Assembly (NCBI GenBank): GCA_949878885.1
Contig: CATLBN010000003.1
Location: 37,536 to 101,535, forward strand
Source: an uncultured Clostridia bacterium
GTDB taxonomy: Bacteria > Bacillota > Clostridia > Christensenellales > Borkfalkiaceae
Length of the DNA: 64,000 bases
Direction: 5' to 3'
Part shown: piece after piece, positions 47,636 through 57,112 of the stretch
Position numbering within the stretch: position 1 is the first letter of the stretch
Layout: each line of letters starts with the position of its first letter
Made by a program: the position numbers and the translations under genes
Notes under the pieces: model-generated
What the model was told of the DNA's origin: nothing
The model's database searches: none
The model's input: the letters and a program-made list of their open reading frames with translations, nothing else

Positions 47636-47636
47636 T

Positions 47637-48863
47637 ATGAAAAACGTAGCGGTAATCGGCGCAGGCGCAGCAGGGCTTGCAGCGGCATATGCGGCGGCAA
47701 ATAATGGTAACAAAGTTACCGTTTTTGAAAAAAACGAAAAAAGCGGTAAAAAAATTTATATAACGGGTAAGGGAAGATGTAACGTAACCCACGAATGTAC
47801 TTGTGAAGAATTTTTACTGAACGTAGTTAACAATTCAAAATTTCTTATAGGCGCAACTTATGCTTTTTCTCCTGATAAATGCGTTAAGTTTTTTGAAGAC
47901 GGCGGATTAAAGCTAAAATTAGAGCGCGGCGGTAGATATTTCCCTATAAGCGATAAAGCAAGCGACGTTACAAAATGTTTGGAAAAATATTGTTTAAATT
48001 GCGGTGTTAAGTTCAATTTTAACGAAAAAGTACTTAATTTAGCAATTTTAAATAGTACTATGCGTGGCATAATAACTGAAAAAGGCAGTTACACGTTTGA
48101 TAAAGTTATTGTTTGTACTGGCGGCGTAAGTTATCCGTTAACGGGGTCTACGGGCGACGGATATTTATTTGCGGAAAAAGCGGGGCACAATATTATTCCC
48201 GTAGTGCCTGCGCTGTGCGGAATCAATTTGAAGGGCGGATATTTTAAATTTTTGCAAGGATTTTCTTTAAAAAACGTAGAATTGACCGTAAAATACGAAA
48301 ACAAAGTAATAAAGCGCTTTTTCGGAGAAATGCTTTTTACCCATTACGGGGTATCGGGACCTATAATTTTATCCGCTTCTAGTATAATAAATCGTTTGGA
48401 TTTGAAAAAGGTTGAATTAATTATTGATTTAAAACCTGCAATGGACGAAGATTTGCTGAATAAAAGAATTTTACATGATTTTGAAAGTTGTAAAAATAAA
48501 AGTATTTTTAATTGTTTAAAAAATCTGCTGCCGGTTGCAATTATTAAAGAAATTTTGAAACGAAGCGGCATAGCGGAAATCAAGCCGGTTAATTCGGTAA
48601 CAAAATCCGAGCGCGCCGCTTTATTGACAAACATTAAAAATTTTGTTATGATTGCAGAGTCTTTGCGCGGTTTTTCGGAAGCTATAGTAACTTCCGGCGG
48701 AGTTGACGTTAAAGAAATTAATCCCAAAACAATGGAAAGCAGGATTGTAAGCGGATTGTATTTTTGCGGAGAAGTATTGGACGTAGACGCTTTTACTGGC
48801 GGATACAATTTACAAATCGCTTTTTCTACAGGTTTTTCAGCCGGGAATTCTATTAAGGACTAA
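47637..48863 (+). CDS. BaiN/HI0933-family flavoprotein oxidoreductase
   Basis: The N-terminal GAGAAGLAAAYAA is an FAD-binding Rossmann loop; GKGRCNVTHECT and the C-terminal SGLYFCGEVLDVDAFTGGYN are marks of the HI0933-like family, often called aminoacetone oxidase or BaiN-like, whose real substrates are mostly unknown. The start is ATG 47637: the longer reading from a TTG at 47595 would run through the hairpin just described. 408 residues. In Clostridia this gene commonly precedes cmk, as here. Confidence 0.9.
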   Translation: MKNVAVIGAGAAGLAAAYAAANNGNKVTVFEKNEKSGKKIYITGKGRCNVTHECTCEEFLLNVVNNSKFLIGATYAFSPDKCVKFFEDGGLKLKLERGGRYFPISDKASDVTKCLEKYCLNCGVKFNFNEKVLNLAILNSTMRGIITEKGSYTFDKVIVCTGGVSYPLTGSTGDGYLFAEKAGHNIIPVVPALCGINLKGGYFKFLQGFSLKNVELTVKYENKVIKRFFGEMLFTHYGVSGPIILSASSIINRLDLKKVELIIDLKPAMDEDLLNKRILHDFESCKNKSIFNCLKNLLPVAIIKEILKRSGIAEIKPVNSVTKSERAALLTNIKNFVMIAESLRGFSEAIVTSGGVDVKEINPKTMESRIVSGLYFCGEVLDVDAFTGGYNLQIAFSTGFSAGNSIKD

Positions 48864-48870
48864 AATTATT

Positions 48871-49887
48871 ATGAAAGCAATACGCGGTGCAATTACGGTT
48901 GATAAAGATAATCCAGAACAAATAAAACAAGCCGTAAACGAACTTTTAAGTACGATAATTTTAAAAAACAGTTTAAAACCGGAACAAATAACTTGCATAA
49001 TTTTTTCAAGCACATATGATTTGCGTTCATTTTATCCCGCAAAAGCCGCAAGAGAAGCCGGATTTTCCAAATGCGCTTTGTTTTCTTCCGCAGAACCCAA
49101 AATAAAAGGCGCGCTTAGAAAATGTATAAGGGTACTGATTTTGACCGAAGCAATCGAAAATGACAAAAGCGCAGTTAACGTATATTTGCGTAAAGCGTCG
49201 GTTTTGCGAAAAGATTTAACGCAAATTTTAAACATAGCGCTTGACGGACCTGCGGGGAGTGGAAAAAGCACCGTTGCAAAAATTATTGCGGAAAAACTTG
49301 ATATTCTTTATTTGGATACAGGAGCAATGTACCGCGCCTGCGCATTGAAATGCCTAAAAGAAAGGATTGATATAAATAACGAAGAAAGTGTAAATAACGT
49401 TATAAATAATTTGGATTTACAGGTTAAATACGAAAACGGCGTTCAGCTTACTTATTTAGACGGCAAAGACGTTTCGGAGGAAATACGCAGTCCCAATATT
49501 TCAATGCAGGCTTCAAAAGTTTCGGCTTATTGCAATGTAAGAAATAAAATGGTATGTTTACAGCGTAAAATTGCCGAAAAAACTTCTTGTATTCTTGACG
49601 GCAGAGATATAGGAACCAACGTTTTGCCTAAGGCAGAGTTTAAATTTTATTTGACGGCGGCTGCCGAAGTCAGAGCCCAAAGACGCTGCAAAGATAATAA
49701 AGAGCGCGGTTTTAATCAAAATTACGAAGAAATTTTAAAAGAAATTAAAAAACGCGACGAGCAAGATAAAAACCGCGAAATTGCTCCGCTAAAACAAGCT
49801 GAAGACGCTTTTATTATAGATTCTTCGGATATGACTGTAAACGATGTGGTGCGGCAGATTATTAATAAAATACAGGAAAAAATTTAA
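48871..49887 (+). CDS. chorismate mutase (AroH) - cytidylate kinase fusion
   Basis: Residues 1-117 are an AroH-type chorismate mutase: AIRGAITVDKDN, FYPAKAAREAGF, KCIRVLI and VYLRKASVLRKDL. Active-site residues of B. subtilis AroH map to Arg5, Arg61, Glu75, Arg87 and Tyr105; the Cys75 position is Ser72. From residue about 121 a complete CMP kinase begins (LDGPAGSGKST, YLDTGAMYRACA, DGRDIGTNVLP, RRCKD). Only about four residues link them and there is no start codon between, so a single two-function polypeptide is expected: prephenate formation and CMP/dCMP phosphorylation. Separate aroH is absent from the window. Confidence 0.92.
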   Translation: MKAIRGAITVDKDNPEQIKQAVNELLSTIILKNSLKPEQITCIIFSSTYDLRSFYPAKAAREAGFSKCALFSSAEPKIKGALRKCIRVLILTEAIENDKSAVNVYLRKASVLRKDLTQILNIALDGPAGSGKSTVAKIIAEKLDILYLDTGAMYRACALKCLKERIDINNEESVNNVINNLDLQVKYENGVQLTYLDGKDVSEEIRSPNISMQASKVSAYCNVRNKMVCLQRKIAEKTSCILDGRDIGTNVLPKAEFKFYLTAAAEVRAQRRCKDNKERGFNQNYEEILKEIKKRDEQDKNREIAPLKQAEDAFIIDSSDMTVNDVVRQIINKIQEKI

Positions 49888-50553
49888 ATGTCGGATAAAA
49901 AAATAAAAAAAGATAAAAAGAAACTGACCGATATAGAAAAATGGTTCAGATTTTTAAGGATATTAATAGGAATTTTTTTGTACCCCGTATTTCCCTTGAA
50001 AAAGTACGGGCATACAGAGTTGTACAACGACCGCGCATATATTATGGTGGGTAATCATTTAAGCGTATTCGACGTAATTCCCGTAGCATACGCTACTGAT
50101 AAACCTGTTTTTTATATGGCAAAGAAAGAACTTTTCGAAAAAGGCATTATGAAAAAATTTGTTGAAAAATGCCAAGCTATTCCTGTAAACCGCGACGGTA
50201 ACGACGTGCGCGCTATTATGGTTGCAATGAAGCATTTGAAAAACGGCGACGTTGTAAATATTTTTCCGGAAGGTACGCGCAATAAAACCGACGAAATTTT
50301 TTTGCCGTTTAAAAGCGGCGCCGCCGCACTTTCTATAAAAACAAAAACACCTATCGTACCTGTAATTCAAATTAAAAAAATCAAGCTTTTTCATAAAATA
50401 CGCGCTTATTACGGAGAGCCGTTTGAATTTTCAGAGTATTACGATAAAAAATTAACACAGGAAGATATAGACGTTTGCGACGAGCTTTTAAAACAAAAAC
50501 TTATGGACGCTTACTTGGAATTTAAAAATTTGCTGCAAAAAAAGAAGAAATAA
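49888..50553 (+). CDS. plsC: 1-acylglycerol-3-phosphate acyltransferase
   Basis: PlsC makes phosphatidic acid from lysophosphatidic acid at the membrane. The HX4D motif is NHLSVFD, and the second motif FPEGTRNK is present, with IPVNRDGND and TPIVPVIQI between and after. A hydrophobic stretch near residues 25-40 would anchor it. The 221-residue gene starts directly after the cmk stop with no gap and ends directly at ispH. Confidence 0.93.
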   Translation: MSDKKIKKDKKKLTDIEKWFRFLRILIGIFLYPVFPLKKYGHTELYNDRAYIMVGNHLSVFDVIPVAYATDKPVFYMAKKELFEKGIMKKFVEKCQAIPVNRDGNDVRAIMVAMKHLKNGDVVNIFPEGTRNKTDEIFLPFKSGAAALSIKTKTPIVPVIQIKKIKLFHKIRAYYGEPFEFSEYYDKKLTQEDIDVCDELLKQKLMDAYLEFKNLLQKKKK

Positions 50554-52638
50554 ATGAAAATAGTAATGGCAAAGCACGGCGGTTTTTGCTCCGGCGTTAA
50601 ACACGCAGTAGACACCGCAATGGCATTAAATCCGGAAAACACTTATATTTTAGGCGAATTGATTCATAACCAAACGGTTATAAATGCCATAAGAGATAAG
50701 GGGCTTAAAGTTGTTGAAAGTTTAAGTGAGATTCCCGACGGTTCTACGGTTGTGTTCCGTTCGCACGGAGTTCCGGAAAACTATTACGAAATATGCAAAC
50801 AAAAACGGATAAACGTTGTTGATTGCACTTGCGCTTTTGTACGGCGCACACAGAAAATAGTTAAAGAGCAATACGCCTGCGGTAAGCAAATAGTAATTGT
50901 AGGAGAACCGGCTCATCCAGAGGTGTTGGGATTATTGGGATGGTGCAATCAGAGTGCTTACGTAATTAACGGTCAGCAATCTATACCTCAAAGTTTTGCG
51001 GAAAAAGATTTGTGTATAGTGTGTCAAACAACGTTTTCTGCGGAAAAATTTGAAAAAATAATAAAAAATATTAGAAAAGTCTGTGAAAAAACAGTTGCTG
51101 TTTTTAAGACTATTTGTTATACTACTGTGGAACGGCAGAAAGAAGTTGAAGAACTTTCCGCAAAGTGTGAAGCAATTTTGGTTGTAGGCGGCTTAAACAG
51201 CAGCAATACCGCAAAGTTATACGAAATTGCAAAAAAACATTGCGCAAACGTTTTTAGGCTTTCGGATGCCGACGATTTAGATTATAAATTATTAAAAAAT
51301 TTTAAAAGTATAGGTATTGTTTCTGGGGCGTCAACCCCGAATGCGCAAACCCGGGAGGTTCTCTTAAAGATGGAAGAAAACACAGAAGTTAATGCAACAA
51401 GTTCAATGGCTGACGTTGTTGCTAAAATTGACAGCGAATCGAAGTTCAGGAAAGGTCAAACCGTTCAAGCCACTATATCGCAGGCTACCGAAGAAGGTTT
51501 GCAAATTCTCCTGCCGTTTTCGAAAAAAGAAGTTGCGTTAAGTAAAGACGAACTTGATTGCGAAGTTTACAACGTTTCTGATTACGTTTCGAAAATAGGA
51601 GAAACTATCGAGCTGCTTGTCGTGGAGCTTAAGCCCAGTCTTAAACTTTCGCAGAAGATGATTAAGCTTTTGCAAGAAGAAGAGGCTCTCAGCTCCGAAA
51701 TAGAGAACGGAAAGGAATTTTCGGTTGTTTGCACCGGTACAAATAAAGGCGGTCTTACCGCTCAGTTGGGAACTTATTCTGTTTTTGTTCCCGCAAAAGA
51801 AATCCGTCCCGGTTTTGTTAAAGATTTAACCAAATACGAAGGAAAAACGCTAAGATTGCGTGCCCTTGAAGTTAAAAAAAGCGGCAGAAAAGAAATTATA
51901 GCTTCTCAGCGCGTTATATTGCAAGAGGAACGCGATGCAAGAGATGCGGCTAAAGCAGAACAGGAAGAAGAATTTTTTGCAAATATTTCCGTAGGCGACG
52001 TAGTTGAAGGAAAAGTTGAAAGAGTTACAAATTTCGGTGCGTTCGTATCCGTTAACGGTTTTGATTGCCTTGCGCATATTTCCGATTTGTCTTGGACGGG
52101 CGCCGAATCGGTTACAGACGTTTTGGAAATAGGCAAAACTTATCAGTTTAAAGTACTTAAAGCAGACAGAGAAACAAAAAAAGTTTCCATAGGCTATAAG
52201 CAACTTCAGCCTCAGCCTTGGGATTTGGTTGACGGCAAGTACAGCGAAGGCGATATCGTTCACGGAAAAGTAGTTCGTATTGTTCCCTTCGGTGCGTTTA
52301 TTGAAATTGAAAAAGGTATAGACGGACTTGTACACGTTTCTCAAATCAGCCACGAAAGAATAGAAACTCCCGCAACGTGTCTTAACGTAGGCGACGAAGT
52401 TGACGCAAAAATAATTGCGGTTGATTCTTATGCAAGAAAAATGAATCTTTCAATTAAAGCGCTTTTGCCCGAAGGCGAGAAAAAAAGACCTCAAAGAGCA
52501 GAGGGTGAAGAAGCTCCCGTAAAGAAAGGTCGCGCACCCAGAAGATATAACGACGACGAAGTATCTTCTTGGAACGAAGGCAGCATAGGCGGAACTTCTA
52601 TTGCGGATTTGCTTGCAAATGCACAAAAAAATAAATAA
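50554..52638 (+). CDS. ispH: IspH (HMBPP reductase) - ribosomal protein S1 fusion
   Basis: Residues 1-280 are IspH, the iron-sulfur enzyme that ends the MEP isoprenoid pathway. Cluster cysteines are C12, C93 and C188, and Glu123 lies in HPEV. From about residue 298 to 655 there are four S1 RNA-binding repeats (the third and fourth begin VGDVVEGKVERVTNFGAF and GDIVHGKVVRIVPFGAF), then a basic tail. Such IspH-S1 fusions are known in Clostridia. The S1 part may help mRNA binding to ribosomes. It closes the operon at a clear terminator. Confidence 0.95.
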   Translation: MKIVMAKHGGFCSGVKHAVDTAMALNPENTYILGELIHNQTVINAIRDKGLKVVESLSEIPDGSTVVFRSHGVPENYYEICKQKRINVVDCTCAFVRRTQKIVKEQYACGKQIVIVGEPAHPEVLGLLGWCNQSAYVINGQQSIPQSFAEKDLCIVCQTTFSAEKFEKIIKNIRKVCEKTVAVFKTICYTTVERQKEVEELSAKCEAILVVGGLNSSNTAKLYEIAKKHCANVFRLSDADDLDYKLLKNFKSIGIVSGASTPNAQTREVLLKMEENTEVNATSSMADVVAKIDSESKFRKGQTVQATISQATEEGLQILLPFSKKEVALSKDELDCEVYNVSDYVSKIGETIELLVVELKPSLKLSQKMIKLLQEEEALSSEIENGKEFSVVCTGTNKGGLTAQLGTYSVFVPAKEIRPGFVKDLTKYEGKTLRLRALEVKKSGRKEIIASQRVILQEERDARDAAKAEQEEEFFANISVGDVVEGKVERVTNFGAFVSVNGFDCLAHISDLSWTGAESVTDVLEIGKTYQFKVLKADRETKKVSIGYKQLQPQPWDLVDGKYSEGDIVHGKVVRIVPFGAFIEIEKGIDGLVHVSQISHERIETPATCLNVGDEVDAKIIAVDSYARKMNLSIKALLPEGEKKRPQRAEGEEAPVKKGRAPRRYNDDEVSSWNEGSIGGTSIADLLANAQKNK

Positions 52639-52653
52639 TTAAAAAAAGATTAA

Positions 52654-52687
52654 ACCGCCGTACTTATTTTGTACGGCGGTATTTTTA
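52654..52687 (+). terminator. intrinsic terminator after ispH-rpsA
   Basis: Ten-bp G/C-rich arms ACCGCCGTAC/GTACGGCGGT, seven-base loop, then ATTTTTAT. Confidence 0.92.
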
Positions 52688-52696
52688 TAGGATTTT

Positions 52697-53203
52697 ATGA
52701 AAGTTACTTTGCGAGAATGGCAGGAAAGCGACGCGGAAAGTCTTGCCTTGATATTGAATAATAAAAATATTTTAAACAATCTAAGAGACGGATTGCCTTA
52801 TCCTTATACATATAAGGACGCGCTTGAATTTATTAAATTAATGAGAAATTCAAACAAAAATTCCGTATTTGCGTTTGCCGTAATATATAACGGCGAAGTT
52901 GCAGGCAGCATTGGAGTTTTTCGCCAAAACAATATTCATAGTTTAACCGCAGAATTAGGCTATTATATAGGCGAAACTTTTTGGAATAAAGGCATAGCAA
53001 CGTATGCAGTAAAGACAGCCTGTGATTTTGTTTTTGAAAACAGCGATATAATAAGAATTTATGCCGAACCGTTCAGCCGCAACACTGCTTCGTGCAAAGT
53101 GCTTGAAAAAGCAAACTTTGAGTTGGAAGGCATTATGCGCGCCAATGCAGTTAAATGCGGCGCAGTAGAAGATATGAAATTATATGCTTTAATAAAAAAG
53201 TAA
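52697..53203 (+). CDS. GNAT N-acetyltransferase, RimJ/RimL-like
   Basis: The 168 residues match the GNAT fold: LREWQESDAESLALI at the start, a beta4 strand with GYYIGETFWNKGIATYAVK that binds acetyl-CoA, and YAEPFSRNTASCKVLEKANFELEG near the end, typical of RimJ/RimL-type transferases. The substrate is unknown. AGGAT lies before the ATG. It stands between the ispH terminator and htpG; it could be read from incomplete termination. Confidence 0.9.
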   Translation: MKVTLREWQESDAESLALILNNKNILNNLRDGLPYPYTYKDALEFIKLMRNSNKNSVFAFAVIYNGEVAGSIGVFRQNNIHSLTAELGYYIGETFWNKGIATYAVKTACDFVFENSDIIRIYAEPFSRNTASCKVLEKANFELEGIMRANAVKCGAVEDMKLYALIKK

Positions 53204-53292
53204 AAGTTTTTTGTGTGAAATAATTACAAAAAAGTTTTAATGCCTTTAAAAACGTTTATAAATTAACCGTAATAATTTACGAGGTGATATTA

Positions 53293-55122
53293 ATGAAAAA
53301 ACAAGGCAACATTAAAATTTCCAGCGAAAATATGATGCCGATTATAAAAAAGTGGTTATATTCGGACAAAGATATTTTTTTGAGAGAGATAGTTGCAAAC
53401 GGCGTTGACGCTATAACAAAGTTTAAAAAACTTGTTACCATGGGCGAAGCGCAAGATGATGATAAAGAATATTGCATTAAAATTTCCGTAGATAAAAAAG
53501 CCAAAACCTTAACCGTTGAAGATAACGGTATAGGAATGACCGAGGAAGAAGTAGAAAATTACATAACCAGAATTGCATTTTCAGGCGCAAGCGACTTTTT
53601 GGAAAAATACGAAAAAGCCGGCGGCGACGGGATAATAGGGCATTTCGGTCTTGGTTTTTATTCCGCTTATATGGTTTCGGAAAACGTTGAAATTTTTACC
53701 AAATCATATAAAAATATGCCTGCGGTACATTGGGAAAGCGACGGCAATGCTACGTATTCAATAGAAGAATGCGAGATGACGGAGCGCGGCACCAAAATAG
53801 TTATGCATATTTCTGCGGACGAAAAGGAATTTTTGGACGAAAGCGCAATTAAATCGCTTGTTAAAAAATACTGTTCGTTTATGCCTTATAACGTATATGT
53901 AAGTTATAAAAGCGACGGTAAAGACGAACCTTTAAATTCTACGTTGCCTCTTTACGCCAAAAATCCCAAAGACTGCACCGACGACGACTATAAAAAGTTT
54001 TATACCGATACTTTTATGGATTATAACGAACCCATATTCTGGGTGCACCTGAATATGGATTATCCGTTTAAGTTAAAAGGCATTTTATATTTCCCCAAAG
54101 TTAAAAATAAAGTAGAGTTGGAAAGAGGCAAAGTAAAGCTTTACTGCAACCAAGTATTTATAGCGGACAACATAAAGGAAGTTATCCCTGAATTTTTAAT
54201 GCTTTTAAACGGGGTTATCGATTGTCCCGATATTCCGCTGAACGTTTCGAGAAGTTTTTTGCAAAACGACAGACAGGTTCAGAAAATAAGCAAACATATT
54301 ACCAAAAAAGTTGCAGACAAATTGGTTGCGCTTTTTAAAAACGACAGAGAAAAGTATGAAAGCTGTTGGGAAGACACCGCTAATTTTGTTAAATTCGGAT
54401 GCATTAAAGATAACGATTTTTACGAAAAAGTAAAAGACGTAATAATTTATAAAAATACCGATAATAAATTCCAAGCCTTATCCGAGCTTATTCCGAACGA
54501 GGCAAAAGCGGTAGGCGCTGAAAAATCTAATGACGATAAAACTAAAAACAGCCCTGAAACAATATATTATGTTTCGGACGAACATCAACAGGCTCAATAT
54601 ATAAAGCTTTTTAAAAATCAAGGCATAAACGCTATTCTATGCGATAATTTTATAGACCCGCATTTTTTAAGCTTTTTGGAATATAAAATTCCTGATAAAG
54701 TAAAATTTATGCGTATAGACTCCGATTTAGACGGCGCGTTAAAGAGTGCAGAAAGTGCCGAAGACAGTGTTTTGATAGATATAGTTAAAAACGCTTTGCA
54801 AGATAAATCTGTAACCGTTAAAACGGAAAATTTGAAAGACAGTGAAATTCCTGCGGTAATTGTTACAGACGAATATATGCGCCGTTACACCGAAATGGGT
54901 CAAATTTACGGTATGAGCGACGGAATGATTAACAAAACTTTGATTTTGAACACGTCAAATTCCGCAATTTTAAAGTTAAAAGAACTTGATGAGGATAAAC
55001 AGAAATTTGTAGCTTGCTATGTTTATTCTCTTGCGCTTGCGTCTTTTAAAAAGCTTTCTCCGGAAGAACAGGACAAATTTCAACAAGATAATTTAAAGCT
55101 TTTAAATAATTTTATAAAATAA
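53293..55122 (+). CDS. htpG: Hsp90-family chaperone HtpG
   Basis: HtpG is the bacterial Hsp90. The GHKL ATPase shows FLREIVANGVDAITKF (NGVDA where most relatives have NASDA), VEDNGIGMTEEE and GHFGLGFYSAYMV; the middle domain has GILYFPK, VKLYCNQVFI and NVSRSFLQND. The C-terminal dimer domain is shorter than in E. coli. Start is ATG 53293 after GAGGTGAT; the upstream GTG at 53284 lies in that site. 609 residues, own terminator. Confidence 0.95.
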   Translation: MKKQGNIKISSENMMPIIKKWLYSDKDIFLREIVANGVDAITKFKKLVTMGEAQDDDKEYCIKISVDKKAKTLTVEDNGIGMTEEEVENYITRIAFSGASDFLEKYEKAGGDGIIGHFGLGFYSAYMVSENVEIFTKSYKNMPAVHWESDGNATYSIEECEMTERGTKIVMHISADEKEFLDESAIKSLVKKYCSFMPYNVYVSYKSDGKDEPLNSTLPLYAKNPKDCTDDDYKKFYTDTFMDYNEPIFWVHLNMDYPFKLKGILYFPKVKNKVELERGKVKLYCNQVFIADNIKEVIPEFLMLLNGVIDCPDIPLNVSRSFLQNDRQVQKISKHITKKVADKLVALFKNDREKYESCWEDTANFVKFGCIKDNDFYEKVKDVIIYKNTDNKFQALSELIPNEAKAVGAEKSNDDKTKNSPETIYYVSDEHQQAQYIKLFKNQGINAILCDNFIDPHFLSFLEYKIPDKVKFMRIDSDLDGALKSAESAEDSVLIDIVKNALQDKSVTVKTENLKDSEIPAVIVTDEYMRRYTEMGQIYGMSDGMINKTLILNTSNSAILKLKELDEDKQKFVACYVYSLALASFKKLSPEEQDKFQQDNLKLLNNFIK

Positions 55123-55130
55123 CTGCTTAT

Positions 55131-55165
55131 AAAGTCTTCAAAGAAAAACTTTGAAGACTTTTTTT
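55131..55165 (+). terminator. intrinsic terminator after htpG
   Basis: Thirteen-bp arms AAAGTCTTCAAAG/CTTTGAAGACTTT with an A5 loop, then a T run. Confidence 0.92.
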
Positions 55166-55197
55166 AGGAAAATAATGTAATTTTTTTCATTTCTATA

Positions 55198-55226
55198 TTG
55201 AATTATTTTATTGTATGTGATAAAAT
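55198..55226 (+). promoter_or_regulatory. sigma-A promoter of the glycogen operon
   Basis: TTGAAT, 17-bp spacer, TAAAAT. The glgB start codon follows only nine bases after the -10 box, so transcription would begin about three bases before the ATG. Confidence 0.75.
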
Positions 55227-55235
55227 ATATTAGGT

Positions 55236-57089
55236 ATGATAAGTATTAATTCGCAAGTTTTTTGCCCTGAAAATTTCCATAACGGAAAAGAGTTTAAAGC
55301 TTACGAATTTTTCGGTTGTCATAGAATTAAAGACGGGCTTTACGTTTTCCGTGTTTGGGCGCCTCACGCAAAAGAAGTGTGCGTTTACGGCAATTTAAAC
55401 GGATGCAAAGATATTTCTTACCCAATGCGGGAAATTCAAGATGGCTGCTTTGAAGTTGAAGCGCGGGCGCAAATAGGTGATACTTACCGTTTTATGATAC
55501 AAACGTACGATAACAGAGTATTGTTTAAAGCGGACCCGTACGCATTCAAATCCGACTATCCTAATTCTTTTGCATCGGTAATATACGAATTACCGGAAAA
55601 ATCGGAATATAAACCGCTGTTTACCGCACAATCGGTAAATCAACCTATAAATATTTACGAAGTAAGTTTGCTTTCGTGGAAACGGCACAAAGATAAAAGT
55701 TACTATACGTTTTACGAGTTAGAAAAAGAATTGGTGCCTTACGTTAAAGAAATGGGATATACTCACGTTGAGTTTATGCCCATAACCGAATTCCCGTTTG
55801 ACGGTTCTTGGGGTTATCAAGTTACTGGGTATTATTCGGTTACTTCGCGTTTGGGGACGCCGCACGATTTTAAGTCGCTTATCGATGCCTTCCACGCAAA
55901 CGACATTAAGGTAATTTTAGATTGGGTGCCGGCGCACTTTCCCAAGGACGAATGGGGCTTGTACGAATTTGACGGCCGGCCGCTTTACGAGTGTCCGCTT
56001 TGGGACAGAATGGAACACTCCGGATGGGGAACGCGCAAGTTTGACTTCGGTAAGGGAGAAGTAGACAGTTTTTTGCTGTCTGCGGCGTACTTTCTTTTTG
56101 ATACGTACAGAATTGACGGACTTAGAGTAGACGCCGTGGCGTCTATGCTTTATTTGGATTATGACAGAGCCGCAGGCGACTTTACCCCAAACGTGTTAGG
56201 CGGAAACACCAATCTTGAAGCAATAGAATTTATTAAAAAATTAAATAACGTTATAAAAAATAATTTTAAGGGCGCAATAACTATAGCGGAAGAATCAACC
56301 GCTTATCCGCAAGTTACTGGTAAAACCGAGGATGGTGGTCTCGGTTTTGATTATAAATGGAATATGGGTTGGATGAACGACGTATTGTTTTATTGCAGAC
56401 AAGACCCGTATTACAGAAATTATCATCATTGCAAAATTACTTTTTCGCTTGTATATGCGTTTTCTGAAAATTTTATTTTACCGCTTTCTCACGACGAAGT
56501 TGTGCACGTTAAGGGCTCTATAGTTAATAAAATGCCCGGCGAATATGCAGATAAGTTTGCCGGCGAGCGTTCGCTTTTGGGTTTTATGTATGCGCACCCC
56601 GGTAAAAAACTTAATTTTATGGGCTATGAGGTTTCCCAGTTTAAGGAATGGGATTATAACGACGGTATTGAATTTTTTTTAACCGAATACGAATTACACA
56701 ATAAAATGCAAACTTTTGTAAAAACGCTGAATAATTTTTACAAAAGCTGCGCGCCGCTATATGAAGTAGACGGAAATTGGTCAGGCTTTAAATGGCGGGT
56801 TGTAGACGATAAATATAATAATTTATTGGCTTTTACTCGATTTGCCGAAAACGGAGACAGTATAACGGCGGTAATCAATTTTTCGGGCGTTGAATTAAAA
56901 AATTATAAAATACCCGTAGACACGGGCAGATACCGTTTGGTTATGAATACGGACGATAAAGTTTTCGGCGGTTCGGGTAAAATAAAAAGAAAATATTTCA
57001 GTAGTGAAAAACAATCAAGCGACGATGAAGAATATTTAAATATAAATATTCCAAAGCTCACTTGTATGTATTTTGAAAAATTAAAATAA
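55236..57089 (+). CDS. glgB: 1,4-alpha-glucan branching enzyme
   Basis: GlgB moves short glucan chains to make alpha-1,6 branches. After an N-terminal CBM48 (VWAPHAKEVCVYG), the GH13 barrel has GYTHVEFMP, DWVPAHFPKD, the nucleophile Asp in GLRVDAVASML, acid Glu in IAEEST, and LPLSHDEVVH. At 617 residues it is the shorter N-terminal type. No real ribosome site exists and the next in-frame ATG is far inside, so the start is as given. First gene of glgB-C-D-A-P. Confidence 0.95.
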   Translation: MISINSQVFCPENFHNGKEFKAYEFFGCHRIKDGLYVFRVWAPHAKEVCVYGNLNGCKDISYPMREIQDGCFEVEARAQIGDTYRFMIQTYDNRVLFKADPYAFKSDYPNSFASVIYELPEKSEYKPLFTAQSVNQPINIYEVSLLSWKRHKDKSYYTFYELEKELVPYVKEMGYTHVEFMPITEFPFDGSWGYQVTGYYSVTSRLGTPHDFKSLIDAFHANDIKVILDWVPAHFPKDEWGLYEFDGRPLYECPLWDRMEHSGWGTRKFDFGKGEVDSFLLSAAYFLFDTYRIDGLRVDAVASMLYLDYDRAAGDFTPNVLGGNTNLEAIEFIKKLNNVIKNNFKGAITIAEESTAYPQVTGKTEDGGLGFDYKWNMGWMNDVLFYCRQDPYYRNYHHCKITFSLVYAFSENFILPLSHDEVVHVKGSIVNKMPGEYADKFAGERSLLGFMYAHPGKKLNFMGYEVSQFKEWDYNDGIEFFLTEYELHNKMQTFVKTLNNFYKSCAPLYEVDGNWSGFKWRVVDDKYNNLLAFTRFAENGDSITAVINFSGVELKNYKIPVDTGRYRLVMNTDDKVFGGSGKIKRKYFSSEKQSSDDEEYLNINIPKLTCMYFEKLK

Positions 57090-57112
57090 TGTAAATTGGG
57101 GGAAATTTAGCA

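Noticed and set aside
47595..47636. TTG start giving 14 extra residues on the flavoprotein
   Set aside because: These codons form the arms of the intercistronic hairpin, and the FAD-binding strand begins right after ATG 47637.
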